A program made the position numbers and the translations under genes. The notes under the pieces are model-generated. The model did not search any database, was not told where the DNA came from, and saw nothing but the letters and a program-made list of their open reading frames with translations. From Holdemania massiliensis (GTDB lineage: Bacteria; Bacillota_I; Bacilli_A; Erysipelotrichales; Erysipelotrichaceae): 64,000 nt of DNA. Below, one piece after another: positions 36,865 to 45,105 of this stretch (the first letter of the stretch is position 1; each line of letters opens with the position of its first letter). The stretch spans positions 1,364,001 to 1,428,000 of the forward strand of contig NZ_JAKNTK010000001.1 in NCBI RefSeq assembly GCF_022440805.1. Direction: 5' to 3'.

Positions 36865-36893
36865 ATTATAGTATAAAAGCGAGAAATTGTCAT
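36865..36893 (-). promoter_or_regulatory. - strand promoter ATGACA-17-TATAAT
   Basis: On the - strand ATGACA (36893-36888), 17-base spacer, TATAAT (36870-36865). Transcription would start near 36858, about 90 bases before the GTG at 36766. Confidence 0.6.
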
Positions 36894-36936
36894 AGAAAAA
36901 AGTATCGATTCAACGAACACTTTTGTAAGGAACGGC

Positions 36937-37944
36937 TCATTTCAGAAAGGGCAGCCATTTGCGGATGATGACCGTCAGGATCATCGTCAGCGGAAAGACA
37001 AAGAAAAACCGTACGGCGCCGTTGTTTAAATACAAAGAACCCAGTAAGATTTCACCCAATTCCAAAAACATCGCATGACAGAAATAAATCACGGTGCTGG
37101 CTTCACGCAGCGCTTTGAAATTCAGCTTCCAGTTTAACTGCGTTTGCAGCAGTCCGGCAAACCAATACAAGATAAACGGAACCGTCATCAAGTACATGTT
37201 GTAATCCAAAGCCCAGTGAAAATGCCGGACAGTGAAGGCTTCTGCGACTAATAAAACGAAGGCTACAGCCGCTTTGATAAAGGGATGGCGAAGGGTCTTC
37301 GTCTGGTTCAGATCAGCCAGGGCCATGCCCATCGCGACAAACAGCACGCCGAAAAACAAACCGTTGCGGGTCGTAAACATCAGTAAAAAGTAGGTGTTGA
37401 CCGACTGCAGCAGAATTTCGTTGGTGATTAAGCCATGATAGGTTTCAACCAATCCGATTAAAAATAAGAGACCGCCCAGGATCAACAAAGCCTTCATTGA
37501 AAATTTCTTTAAAAACAGATGACAGAAAACCATCGCAAAAATCAGCGCTGACATATACCACAGATGAAAGTAGGTTCCGATATTGAACAAAGCGATCGGC
37601 AAGGCTGCCAGCCACAAAGCTCCGCTGATTTCCATCATATTGCCCAGCTTGTGCATCCCAAACGGAATATAAATCACACTCCAGATCAGATACAGCTTGA
37701 TCAGCCGCTTAATATAACTGCGGAAGTAATTTTCATCCTTATGACAGCGCCCGATCTGCATGAAATAACCGGCCGAGATAAAGAAAAACGGAATGACGAT
37801 TCTTCCTAATATATTGCTTGTGACAAAACCTAAATCCGGCCAGACTTCATAAAAGGGGTAAGTGTGGACAACGATGACGAGAAAGGCGCAGACAAATTTC
37901 ATCACATCCACAGCGTGATATTGTTGGGTTTTGGCAGAGGTCAT
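36937..37944 (-). CDS. Acyltransferase family 3 membrane protein
   Basis: 335 residues with about ten TM helices. The N-terminal signature YHAVDVMKFVCAFLVIVVHTYPF carries the conserved His after a hydrophobic stretch. A later FFFISAGYFM is also typical of OafA/NolL-type acyltransferases. These O-acetylate or otherwise acylate sugars of surface polymers. AAAGGAG precedes the start. No neighbour is clearly linked, and no terminator is obvious after it. Confidence 0.88.
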   Translation of the reverse strand: MTSAKTQQYHAVDVMKFVCAFLVIVVHTYPFYEVWPDLGFVTSNILGRIVIPFFFISAGYFMQIGRCHKDENYFRSYIKRLIKLYLIWSVIYIPFGMHKLGNMMEISGALWLAALPIALFNIGTYFHLWYMSALIFAMVFCHLFLKKFSMKALLILGGLLFLIGLVETYHGLITNEILLQSVNTYFLLMFTTRNGLFFGVLFVAMGMALADLNQTKTLRHPFIKAAVAFVLLVAEAFTVRHFHWALDYNMYLMTVPFILYWFAGLLQTQLNWKLNFKALREASTVIYFCHAMFLELGEILLGSLYLNNGAVRFFFVFPLTMILTVIIRKWLPFLK

Positions 37945-38065
37945 GGTATCGCTCCTTTAGTTTACTCTGTTTTCAATAGGATACCACATTTAAGAATCAC
38001 GTGGGAAGAAAACCCTTCGCTCTGAAAGAAAGATGAAAGAATTGAAGCCAAAAGAAGCGTCCAAA

Positions 38066-38094
38066 TTGACTTTCATCGCTCCCTACTCTACAAT
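38066..38094 (+). promoter_or_regulatory. Promoter TTGACT-17-TACAAT
   Basis: TTGACT at 38066-38071, TACAAT at 38089-38094, 45 bases before the ZIP gene. Confidence 0.65.
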
Positions 38095-38138
38095 AAGTTT
38101 ATAAAGTTAAATGAAACTAACAATCAGGAGGATCACTT

Positions 38139-38927
38139 ATGAACGCAGTAGCTTACGCGGCTTTGGGCACCGGCTTTACCTTTCTGTTAACTTCTGCCGG
38201 CGCAGCCGTCGTCTTCTTCTTTAAAAATGAAATCAAAGGGAATATCCAAAAAAGCTTTCTTGGCTTTGCCGCCGGGGTCATGGTGGCAGCTTCGGTTTGG
38301 TCGTTATTAATTCCGGCGATCAGCGAGGCGGAAGCGATGGGGTTGATCGGTTGGGTTCCGGCAGCGATCGGCTTTGTGGCCGGCGGCGTCTTTCTGTTTG
38401 CCCTGGATCATCTGCTTCCGCATCTGCATCTGGAACAGAAACAGCCGGAGGGCTTGAGCAGCAACTGGAAAAAGACAACGCTGCTGGTCTCGGCGGTGAC
38501 GCTGCACAACATTCCCGAGGGCATGGCGGTCGGCCTGGCTTTTGCGATGGCCGCTCAGCATCAGGATCCAGCTTTGATGTCAGCGGCGATGGCGCTGGCG
38601 ATTGGCATCGGGATTCAAAATTTTCCGGAAGGCGCAGCGATTTCCCTACCGCTCAGACAAGAGGGCTTCAGCCGGTTTAAAGCATTTCTGTACGGCAGTT
38701 TATCCGGAATCGTTGAACCGATCTTCGGAATTCTGACTGTTTTGGCAGCCTCGCAGATCGCCGGTTTAATGCCGTGGCTGCTTTCCTTTGCGGCCGGTGC
38801 GATGATCTTTGTCGTCGTGGAGGAACTGATTCCGGAAGCCCATCTGGGGGAACATACTCACATCGGCACGATCGGGTTTATGGTCGGCTTTCTGATCATG
38901 ATGATTCTGGACATCGCCTTGGGGTAA
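38139..38927 (+). CDS. ZIP family metal transporter (ZupT/GufA-like)
   Basis: 262 residues, eight TM helices. TM4 has HNIPEGMAVGL and TM5 has QNFPEGAAISLPL, the paired metal-site motifs of ZIP transporters. A His-rich loop (DHLLPHLHLE) lies between TM3 and TM4, and HLGEHTH precedes the last helix. It should import zinc or iron(II)/manganese into the cytosol. Monocistronic with its own promoter and terminator. No Zur- or Fur-like box is obvious. Confidence 0.92.
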   Translation: MNAVAYAALGTGFTFLLTSAGAAVVFFFKNEIKGNIQKSFLGFAAGVMVAASVWSLLIPAISEAEAMGLIGWVPAAIGFVAGGVFLFALDHLLPHLHLEQKQPEGLSSNWKKTTLLVSAVTLHNIPEGMAVGLAFAMAAQHQDPALMSAAMALAIGIGIQNFPEGAAISLPLRQEGFSRFKAFLYGSLSGIVEPIFGILTVLAASQIAGLMPWLLSFAAGAMIFVVVEELIPEAHLGEHTHIGTIGFMVGFLIMMILDIALG

Positions 38928-38976
38928 GCGGAATCTGGATATCCGCGATCAAGCTCAATTATTTTTAGAATCCGGG

Positions 38977-39018
38977 ACACAAGGAATCGCGGGAATCCGC
39001 CTTTCCCTGTGTTTTTTC
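38977..39018 (+). terminator. Terminator after the ZIP gene
   Basis: An outer stem ACACAAGG with CCCTGTGT (one mismatch) encloses an inner GCGG/CCGC hairpin and is followed by TTTTTT. Confidence 0.65.
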
Positions 39019-39032
39019 TTTATGATGTGCGG

Positions 39033-39038
39033 TATAAT
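39033..39038 (+). promoter_or_regulatory. -10 box TATAAT
   Basis: Consensus -10 about 25 bases upstream of the serine hydrolase start; the -35 region is poor and overlaps the T-rich terminator tail. Confidence 0.4.
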
Positions 39039-39062
39039 GAACAAAAATAAGGAGTGGAAGAT

Positions 39063-40934
39063 ATGGATTGCGAATGGAGTAAGAGAACCTCAGACTTTTT
39101 AAAAATGACGCTGGCCAAGGATTATACGTCTGTGTCCTATGCCCTACAGGTAGATGGCGAACTGGTTGCGGCCGATGCATTAGGCTGGCAGGATCAGCCT
39201 CAACAAATCAAGGCGGATGAGCGTTGTACCTACAATGTGGCATCGGTTTCCAAAATCTATTGTACGGCGGCAGTGATGGTGCTGGTTCAGCGCGGATTGA
39301 TCGACTTGGATACACCGGTCGTGGAGTACGTGCCGGAATTTACAATGCTGGATGAAGATTATAAAAAGATCACCGTGCGGCATCTGTTAAACCATGCCAG
39401 CGGTCTGCCGGGAACTCAGTGGAAAGGCTTTTCTGTAACGGCTTTAACGGAACGCGACTATGATGAAGAAGTGCTGAACTATCTGGCGAACAGTCATCTC
39501 AAAGCCAAACCGGGGGAATATTCGGTTTACTGCAACGACGGGTTCACCCTGGCTGAGATCGTCGTCGCCCGTGTCAGCGGACAGCGGTACAGTGATTTTC
39601 TGCGGGAAAACATCACCGGTCCGATTCAGGCGGATTCCACGCGGACGATTGAGGACCGCAATCCGGATTTTCCGTTAGTTCATGAAAAAGCCAAACCCGC
39701 TGAATTGTTATTGGTGGAAGGCGCTGGGGGATTGACGACATCGATGATCGACCTGTGCAAATTCGGCCAGCTGTTTTTATCCGAGAATCCGATTCTCTCC
39801 GAAGCCAGCAAGCAGGAAATGGCTAAGCCGCAGGGTGTTTCCTTCTTAGCCCAGGATCAGAAGAGTCCGGCCTATGGTTTAGGCTGGGATACGGTCTGCT
39901 TCAGTGATCCTGATTTTGATCTGGGGGAAGGCGTGCTGCGCAAGGGCGGCAACAGCTTCCAGTTTACGTCCCAGCTGATCGTCATTCCCCAATACAAAGC
40001 GGTGCTGGCGATCAGTGAAACGCATGACTGCAAGATCGATGTGACCCAGGCAGCGCTGCACATTCTGGCGCAATGGCTCTTACAGCATAAAGGGATTTCA
40101 ATCTATAAGCGGGCGCAGCCAATTCCGGCGGAAGCAATGACAGCGTACAGCGGCGTCTATCTGATGCCCAGCGCGATTGCAACCGTGGCCATGCAGGGGG
40201 CGATTGCCCACTTCCAGGATACCCCGTTAAAAGGTCAGCCTTACCCATGGGAATCCTATCTGCGCTACGATGGCCAGTGCTGGATTGCCAATGAAAAGGT
40301 CAGTTATTTCTTTGCCGAAGCTCAAGGCGATGAATATTTGATGAGCGAGATGAACGGCGTATGCTATCCGGTGGCGATGAAGGCAAAAGCGTTTGCCCCG
40401 TTAAGTGAAACCTGGAAGCAGCGCTTAAATCATCGCTATGTTGTTGTGAATCCAACGCCGGAGGATTTAGTCATCGGAGAGATCATGACGGGTTTCAGTC
40501 TGGAAGCCTTGCCGGACTTTGAAGGCATTCTTGTCGCTTCGTTCAGCGGCCGTCAGGGCAGCGATGTGTACAGCGGCGGATTTGACGGCAGCTTTATTCC
40601 AGCTGGGGAAAATCGCGGGCGTGGTTTTCTGCGCACCCCCTGCAACGGCAGCCGTGATTTGATTGATCCTTACTTCTTTACACAGGGGGAGGCCGAGCTG
40701 TGCGAAGTGGCTTCCTATCGTTACCAGCGCACGGATACGCTGCCGGCTTACCAGGGGCAGGCTTTTGCGGATCAGCCGCAGACTTTCCGCTTGGATCAGC
40801 CGTTTGACGGGACATTGAGCGTTCCGGAAGGCCGGCGGATCATGCTTCTGGACAAGGATCTCAACGTTGTCGGGGATACGCTGACCGACGAACAACTCAA
40901 ACCCGCAGAAAGCGGTTATCTGCTTTTGATCTAA
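39063..40934 (+). CDS. Beta-lactamase-fold serine hydrolase (class C / esterase-like), long
   Basis: 623 residues from the ATG at 39063, eight bases after AAGGAG; the in-frame GTG at 39054 is too close. SVSK (Ser61-Lys64) and YCN form the active site of the PBP/beta-lactamase superfamily, with HASGLPG after them. The catalytic domain covers about residues 20-350. The extra ~270 residues include a lipocalin-like beta region as in D-aminopeptidases and related esterases. No signal peptide, so cytosolic. Likely an esterase or D-peptidase; beta-lactamase activity is unlikely for this cytosolic form. Confidence 0.85.
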   Translation: MDCEWSKRTSDFLKMTLAKDYTSVSYALQVDGELVAADALGWQDQPQQIKADERCTYNVASVSKIYCTAAVMVLVQRGLIDLDTPVVEYVPEFTMLDEDYKKITVRHLLNHASGLPGTQWKGFSVTALTERDYDEEVLNYLANSHLKAKPGEYSVYCNDGFTLAEIVVARVSGQRYSDFLRENITGPIQADSTRTIEDRNPDFPLVHEKAKPAELLLVEGAGGLTTSMIDLCKFGQLFLSENPILSEASKQEMAKPQGVSFLAQDQKSPAYGLGWDTVCFSDPDFDLGEGVLRKGGNSFQFTSQLIVIPQYKAVLAISETHDCKIDVTQAALHILAQWLLQHKGISIYKRAQPIPAEAMTAYSGVYLMPSAIATVAMQGAIAHFQDTPLKGQPYPWESYLRYDGQCWIANEKVSYFFAEAQGDEYLMSEMNGVCYPVAMKAKAFAPLSETWKQRLNHRYVVVNPTPEDLVIGEIMTGFSLEALPDFEGILVASFSGRQGSDVYSGGFDGSFIPAGENRGRGFLRTPCNGSRDLIDPYFFTQGEAELCEVASYRYQRTDTLPAYQGQAFADQPQTFRLDQPFDGTLSVPEGRRIMLLDKDLNVVGDTLTDEQLKPAESGYLLLI

Positions 40935-40983
40935 AGCGGACAAGCGCAGCAGGGAAGGCTCTTCTTCTCTGCTCGCTTTTTTG
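40934..40983 (+). terminator. Probable terminator after the serine hydrolase
   Basis: AAGCG...CGCTT with an inner GCAG/CTGC stem, followed by TTTTTTG. The remaining intergenic DNA to 41182 shows no convincing gene. Confidence 0.6.
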
Positions 40984-41173
40984 TTGGAAACGCGGAAGCG
41001 GAAAGCGGCCAGAAAGAGAAACGGAGGAATCCTCAGAAGATAAAAATAAGGTTCAGCTTCTTCAATGAAAATGAAATATGATGCTGTCAAAACAGGTTTT
41101 GGAAAACGGGAACAGGAAGAAGGGGAGCGAAGGTCAGGCTGTTTAAAAAGTCAATGCGGCCGATCTGCGGAAA

Positions 41174-41201
41174 AAGAAAATACAGCCCGAAAATCGGGCT
41201 G
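41174..41201 (-). terminator. Terminator of the diguanylate cyclase gene (- strand)
   Basis: CAGCCCGA (41183-41190) / TCGGGCTG (41194-41201) followed on the - strand by TATTTTCTTTTT. Confidence 0.85.
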
Positions 41202-41227
41202 CACTGTTCTAGGTCTGAGTGGTCAGA

Positions 41228-42835
41228 TCAGGCGTGGGCAAAACCACCGTTATGCGTCGCTTTTGCTTCATATAACGCTTGATCAGCTTGTTTTGCCAGA
41301 AGGGGATAGCTGCTTTTGCATGTAGCGATGACCGCTCCGGCGGACAGGGTGATATTCGGCATATGCCGGCGCGCCGATTCGGCAAGCAAGGTTGTGTTGA
41401 TATCCTCAACAATTTTTCGGGCTACCTGGTAATCCTGAGTGTTGGAAACAAAGATTGCGAATTCATCGCCATGCAGCCGCGATGCCAAGTCAATCGTACG
41501 GATACGTCCGATGATCATCTGGGAAGCCAGTTTGATAACCTCATCACCGACCTGATGTCCATAGGTATCATTGATCGTCTTGAAGTGATCGCCGTCCAGG
41601 AAAATTAAAATCCCATGATCGTTTTCCTGCATGTGCTGAATCTGTTCCGTAACATTTTGGCAAAAAGATTTGACGTTCATCATACCGGTTAAATCATCAA
41701 TCGCCGCTGCTTTCTGGGCTGCTTTCAAGGCGATTTCCAACCGCTTTTGGGTTTGTCCCAATTCAATATAGGCCTGCCGCAGCTCGCGGGTATGCAGCTC
41801 CTTGCGGATCCGGCTTAAACCGTAGACCAAAATCAGTTCAATGCTCAGCAGCGGAAGCAGCCAGACCTGCACGCTTTGGGCAAGCAGGGAAGTGAGCGGA
41901 ACCAAAAGCAGGACGTGATAGGACTCACCTGTCTGCATCGTTCCATAATAATGGCGTTGATCAATTTTGACAGGCAGCACCTGTGCCGGCTGATCCAAAA
42001 GCTGTTTGACGGCAGGGCTGTTGGTCTGAAGAAACTGCAGGAAGATCGCTGCTGCCTCCGCTTCTTCCTGGGCTTTCTGCTTTGCCTGCCCCTGCTCAGT
42101 GATTTTATCCCTGGCTTCTTCCGCCTGTCTCAGCGCTTTTTCAGCTGCCGCCGTCTCACCGCTTAAAACGCTGCCCAAATACGCTTCCTGGTCAGAACCG
42201 ATAATCGTACCGTTGTTATCAAAAATCATCAGCTGTTCCTGATCAAACTGCCGCAGCTGATGAACTAATTGCTGGATATTGCCCATTTTGATGTCATAGG
42301 CAAAGACGGTTTCCTGATCTGGCTGCAGCTGTGAGATTGTTGACAGAATGTAATGATTGGCATAACTCATATAGGGCGGAGTGAAGACGACTGCTCCCTG
42401 TCCCTTCACCGCATTTTGATACCAAGGCCGCGCCTGCGGCTGATAGCCTGTACTTTCATATTCAGCATAAGGGGTATCCCAACTGTACAGATAACGATCC
42501 TGATATACCATATATACGCCGTCGAAGGTTTCCTGTTCGATTTGGGCTAACGTGGAATCCATTCCTTTTAATTCATTCCAGATTTCATCCGGATCGGGAT
42601 GCGCCTGAATCAGCTGATCCAAAAGACATACAAACAGCTGGAAGGAATGGGTGTAGTCTGCCATAACCTCGTTAAGCTGGATTTCGGCGTGTTCGCCATG
42701 GTCCGATAAAGTATTTTCAATCCAGCGTACTTCCCGATGCCAGATCCAGGCTCCCCCTAACCCATTGATCAATAAAAAGATTGCCGCGAGCAGCAAAGTT
42801 GTGCGTGAAAGCTGAAGTTGTTTCTTCAATTTCAT
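41228..42835 (-). CDS. Diguanylate cyclase with extracytoplasmic Cache sensor (HGDEF variant)
   Basis: 535 residues. TM helices near 12-30 and 310-340 flank an outside dCache-type sensor, which carries the diagnostic RPWYQNAVKGQGAVVFTPPY region at about 136-155. The linker leads to a GGDEF domain (about 375-530): DDLTGMMNVKSF, FLDGDHFKTINDTYGHQVGD, and the active-site loop HGDEF at 455-459 where the first Gly is His. The c-di-GMP inhibitory site RTID (446-449), five residues upstream, is intact. It would make c-di-GMP from two GTP in response to an outside ligand, if the variant loop is active. Monocistronic. Confidence 0.9.
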   Translation of the reverse strand: MKLKKQLQLSRTTLLLAAIFLLINGLGGAWIWHREVRWIENTLSDHGEHAEIQLNEVMADYTHSFQLFVCLLDQLIQAHPDPDEIWNELKGMDSTLAQIEQETFDGVYMVYQDRYLYSWDTPYAEYESTGYQPQARPWYQNAVKGQGAVVFTPPYMSYANHYILSTISQLQPDQETVFAYDIKMGNIQQLVHQLRQFDQEQLMIFDNNGTIIGSDQEAYLGSVLSGETAAAEKALRQAEEARDKITEQGQAKQKAQEEAEAAAIFLQFLQTNSPAVKQLLDQPAQVLPVKIDQRHYYGTMQTGESYHVLLLVPLTSLLAQSVQVWLLPLLSIELILVYGLSRIRKELHTRELRQAYIELGQTQKRLEIALKAAQKAAAIDDLTGMMNVKSFCQNVTEQIQHMQENDHGILIFLDGDHFKTINDTYGHQVGDEVIKLASQMIIGRIRTIDLASRLHGDEFAIFVSNTQDYQVARKIVEDINTTLLAESARRHMPNITLSAGAVIATCKSSYPLLAKQADQALYEAKATHNGGFAHA

Positions 42836-43158
42836 TTCCCCCTTTTAAACAGACTGTTATAAATGGCCGAGAGCTTCTGAACTAATCATAAAACAATGTC
42901 GGAAGAAAAGCGAATTGAATCGACGGTTCTTTGTCTTTGTTCGCATCTTTATCAAAAATGCCAGGCTCTGCTTCCTTTTTTACTTCAATCTTTCCAGCTT
43001 GACATTTGAAAACGCTTTCTCCGTAAGAAAATGTATAAAGCAGAAGAAACTAGTGTTTATCGATAATGATTCTGCCCTAATCCATACTCGGTGAAGCAAA
43101 GGACTGTCCGGAAGCGGGGACGGGTGGTATGCTGAAATCATCATAGGGAGGAAAATTT
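42836..43158. other. Intergenic region between divergent genes
   Basis: 323 bases. They should hold the promoters of the diguanylate cyclase (-) and the FMN lipoprotein (+). An extended -10, TGG-TATGCT, ends near 43132. On the - strand, 42882-43049 is an open stretch of about 55 codons with coding-like composition but no usual start codon. It may be the decayed end of a lost gene. Confidence 0.35.
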
Positions 43159-44838
43159 ATGAAAAAGTTGACGATGGTTCTGATCGCTGCTCTGCTGATG
43201 CTTTCCGCAGCGGCCTGCAGCAGTTCTGAAACGAAAACGGAAACACTGGAAGGGAAAGGCAATGGCTTCGGCGGATTGATAACAGTAACGCTGACCCGCA
43301 AAGACGGCAAGATCACAGAGGTCAAAGCCGTTGGCGATGAAGAAACCCAGGGCATCGGCTCCAAAGCGATTGAACAGCTTCCAGCTGCCATTGTCAAAGC
43401 CAATTCCGCAGACGTGGATAATGTCAGCGGGGCGACTTTTACCAGTCAGGGAATTAAGGATGCGGTCAACAATGCACTGGATCCGCAGGCTTATCCTTAT
43501 TTAGAAAAGGCTGAAAAGGAAGAGCCGAAGAAGGACATCGCCGCGGCGGATCTCTATCAGGGGCTGGCGATGGTTTCCAATGGCCGCTTAGGGCCGGGCA
43601 AAGACGATCAGGAAGTGCCGGTTTACAGCTTTAATGAAGTCGTGCTGAGCGCACTGTTTGATCAGAAGGGTCAAATTCTGGATTTGAATTTTGATGAATT
43701 GGAAGTGGCGACGCCGAATTATGACGGAGCGGATATGCCGCAGTTCTCGGGGTTCCCAGGCCAAGGTGGATATAATAATGATGAGAACCACGATGGCAAA
43801 ATTGAAGGCAAAACGGCTGACAGTGAAGATCAGTATCTGGCCGAATTTGAGACCTGGAAAACAAAACGGGAACGCGGCGACAGCTATAAGCTCAACAGCG
43901 GCACCTGGGCCAGTGAGATGAATGTTTTTGAACAGCTGTTTACAGGCAAAACCGTCGCTGAAGTCAAAGACTGGTTCGCTAAATATACCGACGCCAATGG
44001 CCGGCCATTGCAGGCAGAAGCCAAGAGCGATGAAGACAAGGCCAAGTTTAATGCCTTAAATGAGGAAGAAAAGCAGATGCTGGAAGATGTCCGCACCGGA
44101 GCTACGATTTCTCTGAAAGATCCGCACGGCGATTTCATCGCAGCGCTGGAAAAAGCTTATGCAATGCGTCAGCCGCTGGAAGTCAAAGAAGCCGCGGCAG
44201 AAGGGTTGGGATTGGCTTCCAACGGCCGCGTCGGACCGGGCAAGGATGATCAGGAAGTGCCGGTTTACAGCTTCAATACTGTAGTAGCCAGCGCACTGTT
44301 TGATGGCGAAGGACGGATCACAGCATTAAGACTGGATGAACTGGAAGTCGCAACGCCGAACTACGATGGCGCGGATATGCCGCAGTTCTCGGGGTTCCCG
44401 GGCCAGGGCGGCTATAACAACGATGAAAATCATGACGGCAAAATTGAAGGCAAAACCGTCGACAGTGAAGATCAGTATTTAGCTGAATTTGAAACCTGGA
44501 AAACAAAGCGGGAACGCGGCGACAGCTATAAGCTTAACAGCGGGACCTGGGCGAGTGAAGCCGATGTCTTTGAACAGCTGTTTGTCGGCAAGACGATTGC
44601 GGAAGTTGAGGACTGGTTTGCCAAGTATACCGATGCCAACGGCCGTCCGCTGCAGGCAGAAGCCAAGAGTGAGGAAGACAAGGCCAAGTTTAAGGCTTTG
44701 ACGGATGAGGAAAAGCAGATGCTGGAAGATGTCCGTACAGGAGCTACGATTTCCCTGAAGGATCCACACGGTGATTTCATTCAGGCAATAAAAAACGCTT
44801 ATGAAAACCGCCGTCCGATAACGCTGAAAAGCGAATAA
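43159..44838 (+). CDS. FMN-binding lipoprotein with three predicted covalent flavin sites
   Basis: 559 residues. The signal peptide has lipobox SAAA-C20. Residues about 30-110 form an FMN_bind domain with the flavinylation motif DNVSGAT (87-93). Two ~205-residue repeats follow (135-341 and 350-553). Each begins GL-x2-SNGR-x-GPGKDDQEVPVYSF and ends with DVRTGATISLKDPHG, so DxxTGAT recurs at 310-316 and 524-530. ApbE/Ftp attaches FMN through phosphate to the final Thr of D-x2-[ST]-G-A-T, predicting T93, T316 and T530. The protein should sit on the outer membrane face and pass electrons, as PplA does in Listeria extracellular electron transfer. No ApbE, Ndh2 or quinone genes are in the window. 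Confidence 0.85.
   Translation: MKKLTMVLIAALLMLSAAACSSSETKTETLEGKGNGFGGLITVTLTRKDGKITEVKAVGDEETQGIGSKAIEQLPAAIVKANSADVDNVSGATFTSQGIKDAVNNALDPQAYPYLEKAEKEEPKKDIAAADLYQGLAMVSNGRLGPGKDDQEVPVYSFNEVVLSALFDQKGQILDLNFDELEVATPNYDGADMPQFSGFPGQGGYNNDENHDGKIEGKTADSEDQYLAEFETWKTKRERGDSYKLNSGTWASEMNVFEQLFTGKTVAEVKDWFAKYTDANGRPLQAEAKSDEDKAKFNALNEEEKQMLEDVRTGATISLKDPHGDFIAALEKAYAMRQPLEVKEAAAEGLGLASNGRVGPGKDDQEVPVYSFNTVVASALFDGEGRITALRLDELEVATPNYDGADMPQFSGFPGQGGYNNDENHDGKIEGKTVDSEDQYLAEFETWKTKRERGDSYKLNSGTWASEADVFEQLFVGKTIAEVEDWFAKYTDANGRPLQAEAKSEEDKAKFKALTDEEKQMLEDVRTGATISLKDPHGDFIQAIKNAYENRRPITLKSE
43561..44817 (+). repeat. Two-unit tandem repeat inside the FMN lipoprotein gene
   Basis: Units 43561-44181 and 44206-44817 encode near-identical ~205-residue modules. 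DNA identity is high across the ATPNYDGADMPQFSGFPGQG block, with mostly synonymous differences elsewhere, showing an old duplication kept under protein-level selection. Confidence 0.85.
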
Positions 44839-44908
44839 AGTAGGACAGACAGCGAAAGGGAATGAACACTTTTCCTCTGCGCTGTTGTGAACGATGAAAG
44901 ACAGAACT

Positions 44909-44940
44909 GACGAACTCATTCAACGTTCGTCTTTTCTTTT
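44909..44940 (+). terminator. Terminator after the FMN lipoprotein gene
   Basis: GACGAAC (44909-44915) / GTTCGTC (44925-44931), nine-base loop, then TTTTCTTTT. Confidence 0.85.
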
Positions 44941-44991
44941 GGGTTAAGCAGCACAGGGGAGATAGACAGTCCGTAAGTCTGCCGCCGGATA

Positions 44992-45008
44992 CTTCTTCAA
45001 TGAAGAAG
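44992..45008. promoter_or_regulatory. 17-base palindrome upstream of the LytTR regulator gene
   Basis: CTTCTTCA-A-TGAAGAAG, perfect 8-bp arms, about 100 bases before the regulator start. It could be an operator or a small hairpin; not a terminator, because no T run follows. Confidence 0.4.
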
Positions 45009-45105
45009 GGCCTCTCCCATTTTCAGGTCACGATTTAAGAAAGATTTCATTTTTGCCAGGCTGAATGTGATGTAAAATAAGACAATCAGAAAGGCGGGAA
45101 AACGG

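Noticed and set aside
39063..40934. Antibiotic-resistance beta-lactamase
   Set aside because: No signal peptide and a long extra C-terminal region; closer to cytosolic esterase/D-peptidase relatives with the same SxxK and YxN motifs.
40467..41090. 207-codon - strand frame over the end of the serine hydrolase
   Set aside because: Overlaps the coding end and its terminator; composition and lack of start signals indicate a shadow frame.
42999..43040. TTGACA at 42999 as a -35 box
   Set aside because: No -10 box lies at 16-18 bases; the nearest TATAAA is over 25 bases away.
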